From: Terriglobia bacterium
Lineage (GTDB): Bacteria > Acidobacteriota > Terriglobia > UBA7540
Reading direction: 5' to 3'
Length of the DNA: 5,883 nucleotides
Assembly (NCBI GenBank): GCA_030040515.1
Contig: JASHTO010000169.1
Location: 1 to 5,883, forward strand
The translations under genes were made by a program, and so were the position numbers. Shown here one piece after another: positions 5,336 to 5,883 of this stretch (the first letter of the stretch is position 1; the number at the start of each line of letters is the position of its first letter). Under the pieces are notes generated by a model. The model saw only the letters and a list, made by a program, of their open reading frames with translations. It ran no database searches and was not told the DNA's origin.

Positions 5336-5883
5336 CTACTTTGAGTAGAGTTCGACGACCATCTGCTCCTGGATCGGGAAATTCACGTCTTCGCGTTTGG
5401 GCAGCGAGATCACCTTGGCCTTGAATCCTGCGCGGTCAAATTGCAGCCAGGGTGGAATGTTGCGGCCGCCGGAAAGGTCGAGCGAGCGCAGCACCGCACC
5501 GATGTTGCGGCTGGATTCGCGCAGCGCGATCTCCTGGCCGGGAGCGACGGCGAACGAGGGGATATTCACCTTGCGCCCCGAAACCTGAATGTGGCCGTGG
5601 CGAACCAGTTGGCGCGCCGCGGCGCGCGACGATGCCAAGCCCATCCGGTAAACGGCATTGTCGAGCCGCCGCTCCAGCATCAGCAGCAGGTTTTCACCCG
5701 TGATGCCCTTCATCCGCGCGGCCTTCTCGAAATAGCTGCGAAACTGATCTTCCAGAATGCCGTAGAGGCGGCGCAGCTTCTGCTTTTCGCGGAGCTGTAA
5801 TCCGTACCCGACAATCTTGGGCCGGCGGGATTTTCCATGTTGTCCGGGAGCGAAGTTGCGCTTCTCAATTTCGCACTTGTCGG
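5336..5883 (-). CDS. rpsD: 30S ribosomal protein S4 (5' end outside the window)
   Basis: S4 binds 16S rRNA early in 30S assembly. In E. coli it also represses translation of the alpha operon and acts in rRNA antitermination. The visible 181 codons begin DKCEIEKRNFAPGQHGKSRR and run in frame to TAG at 5336, so roughly 28 N-terminal residues of a typical 205-210 residue S4 lie beyond the right edge. Recognisable blocks are VGYGLQLREKQKLRRLYG (25-42), the S4 RNA-binding domain LERRLDNAVYRMGLA...RQLVRHGHIQVSGRKVNIPS (about 69-109), and the C-terminal IQEQMVVELYSK. The retained CEIEKR cysteine suggests the zinc-binding version of S4, but the other cysteines would lie outside the window. An internal ATG at 5713 is not the true start, because conserved S4 sequence extends well upstream of it. 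Confidence 0.97.
   Translation of the reverse strand, partial: DKCEIEKRNFAPGQHGKSRRPKIVGYGLQLREKQKLRRLYGILEDQFRSYFEKAARMKGITGENLLLMLERRLDNAVYRMGLASSRAAARQLVRHGHIQVSGRKVNIPSFAVAPGQEIALRESSRNIGAVLRSLDLSGGRNIPPWLQFDRAGFKAKVISLPKREDVNFPIQEQMVVELYSK

Overview
The window reads as ordinary chromosomal DNA from a GC-rich bacterium, most probably an acidobacterium (Acidobacteriota). This assignment is inferred from the style of the RpoA, L17 and IMPDH proteins, from a membrane zinc-ribbon/'YPGA' protein, and from short dispersed repeats of the 'TAGGGGC' and 'CCACAGAG' kind. No 16S rRNA or other decisive marker is present.

Left third (1-1884): three minus-strand genes of poorly known function. Reading along the minus strand they are a small DUF3303 protein (1618-1884), a zinc-ribbon membrane protein (557-1276), and the start of an exported HEAT-repeat protein that leaves the window at base 1. 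The gaps between them hold non-coding inverted repeats. The best structured is a roughly 106-base element at 1454-1559, bounded by an 11-base direct repeat that looks like a target-site duplication.

Centre (1885-3656): a divergent intergenic region carries a 78-base palindromic repeat and a good sigma70-type promoter. It drives guaB, a full-length IMP dehydrogenase with two CBS domains and an intact active site. Inside guaB lies a sharply AT-rich tract of about 70 bases (2731-2800).

Right half (3698-5883): the distal part of the alpha ribosomal-protein operon on the minus strand, in the order rpsD (5' end outside the window), rpoA, rplQ. It converges on guaB with a 41-base gap and no recognisable intrinsic terminator.

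Together the right two thirds are housekeeping: GTP synthesis, RNA polymerase alpha, and ribosomal proteins S4 and L17. I found no defence system, CRISPR array, phage gene, biosynthetic cluster or convincing undescribed multi-gene system. What merits a second look is the repeat structure, the AT-rich tract in guaB, and a possible tiny ORF upstream of the zinc-ribbon gene.
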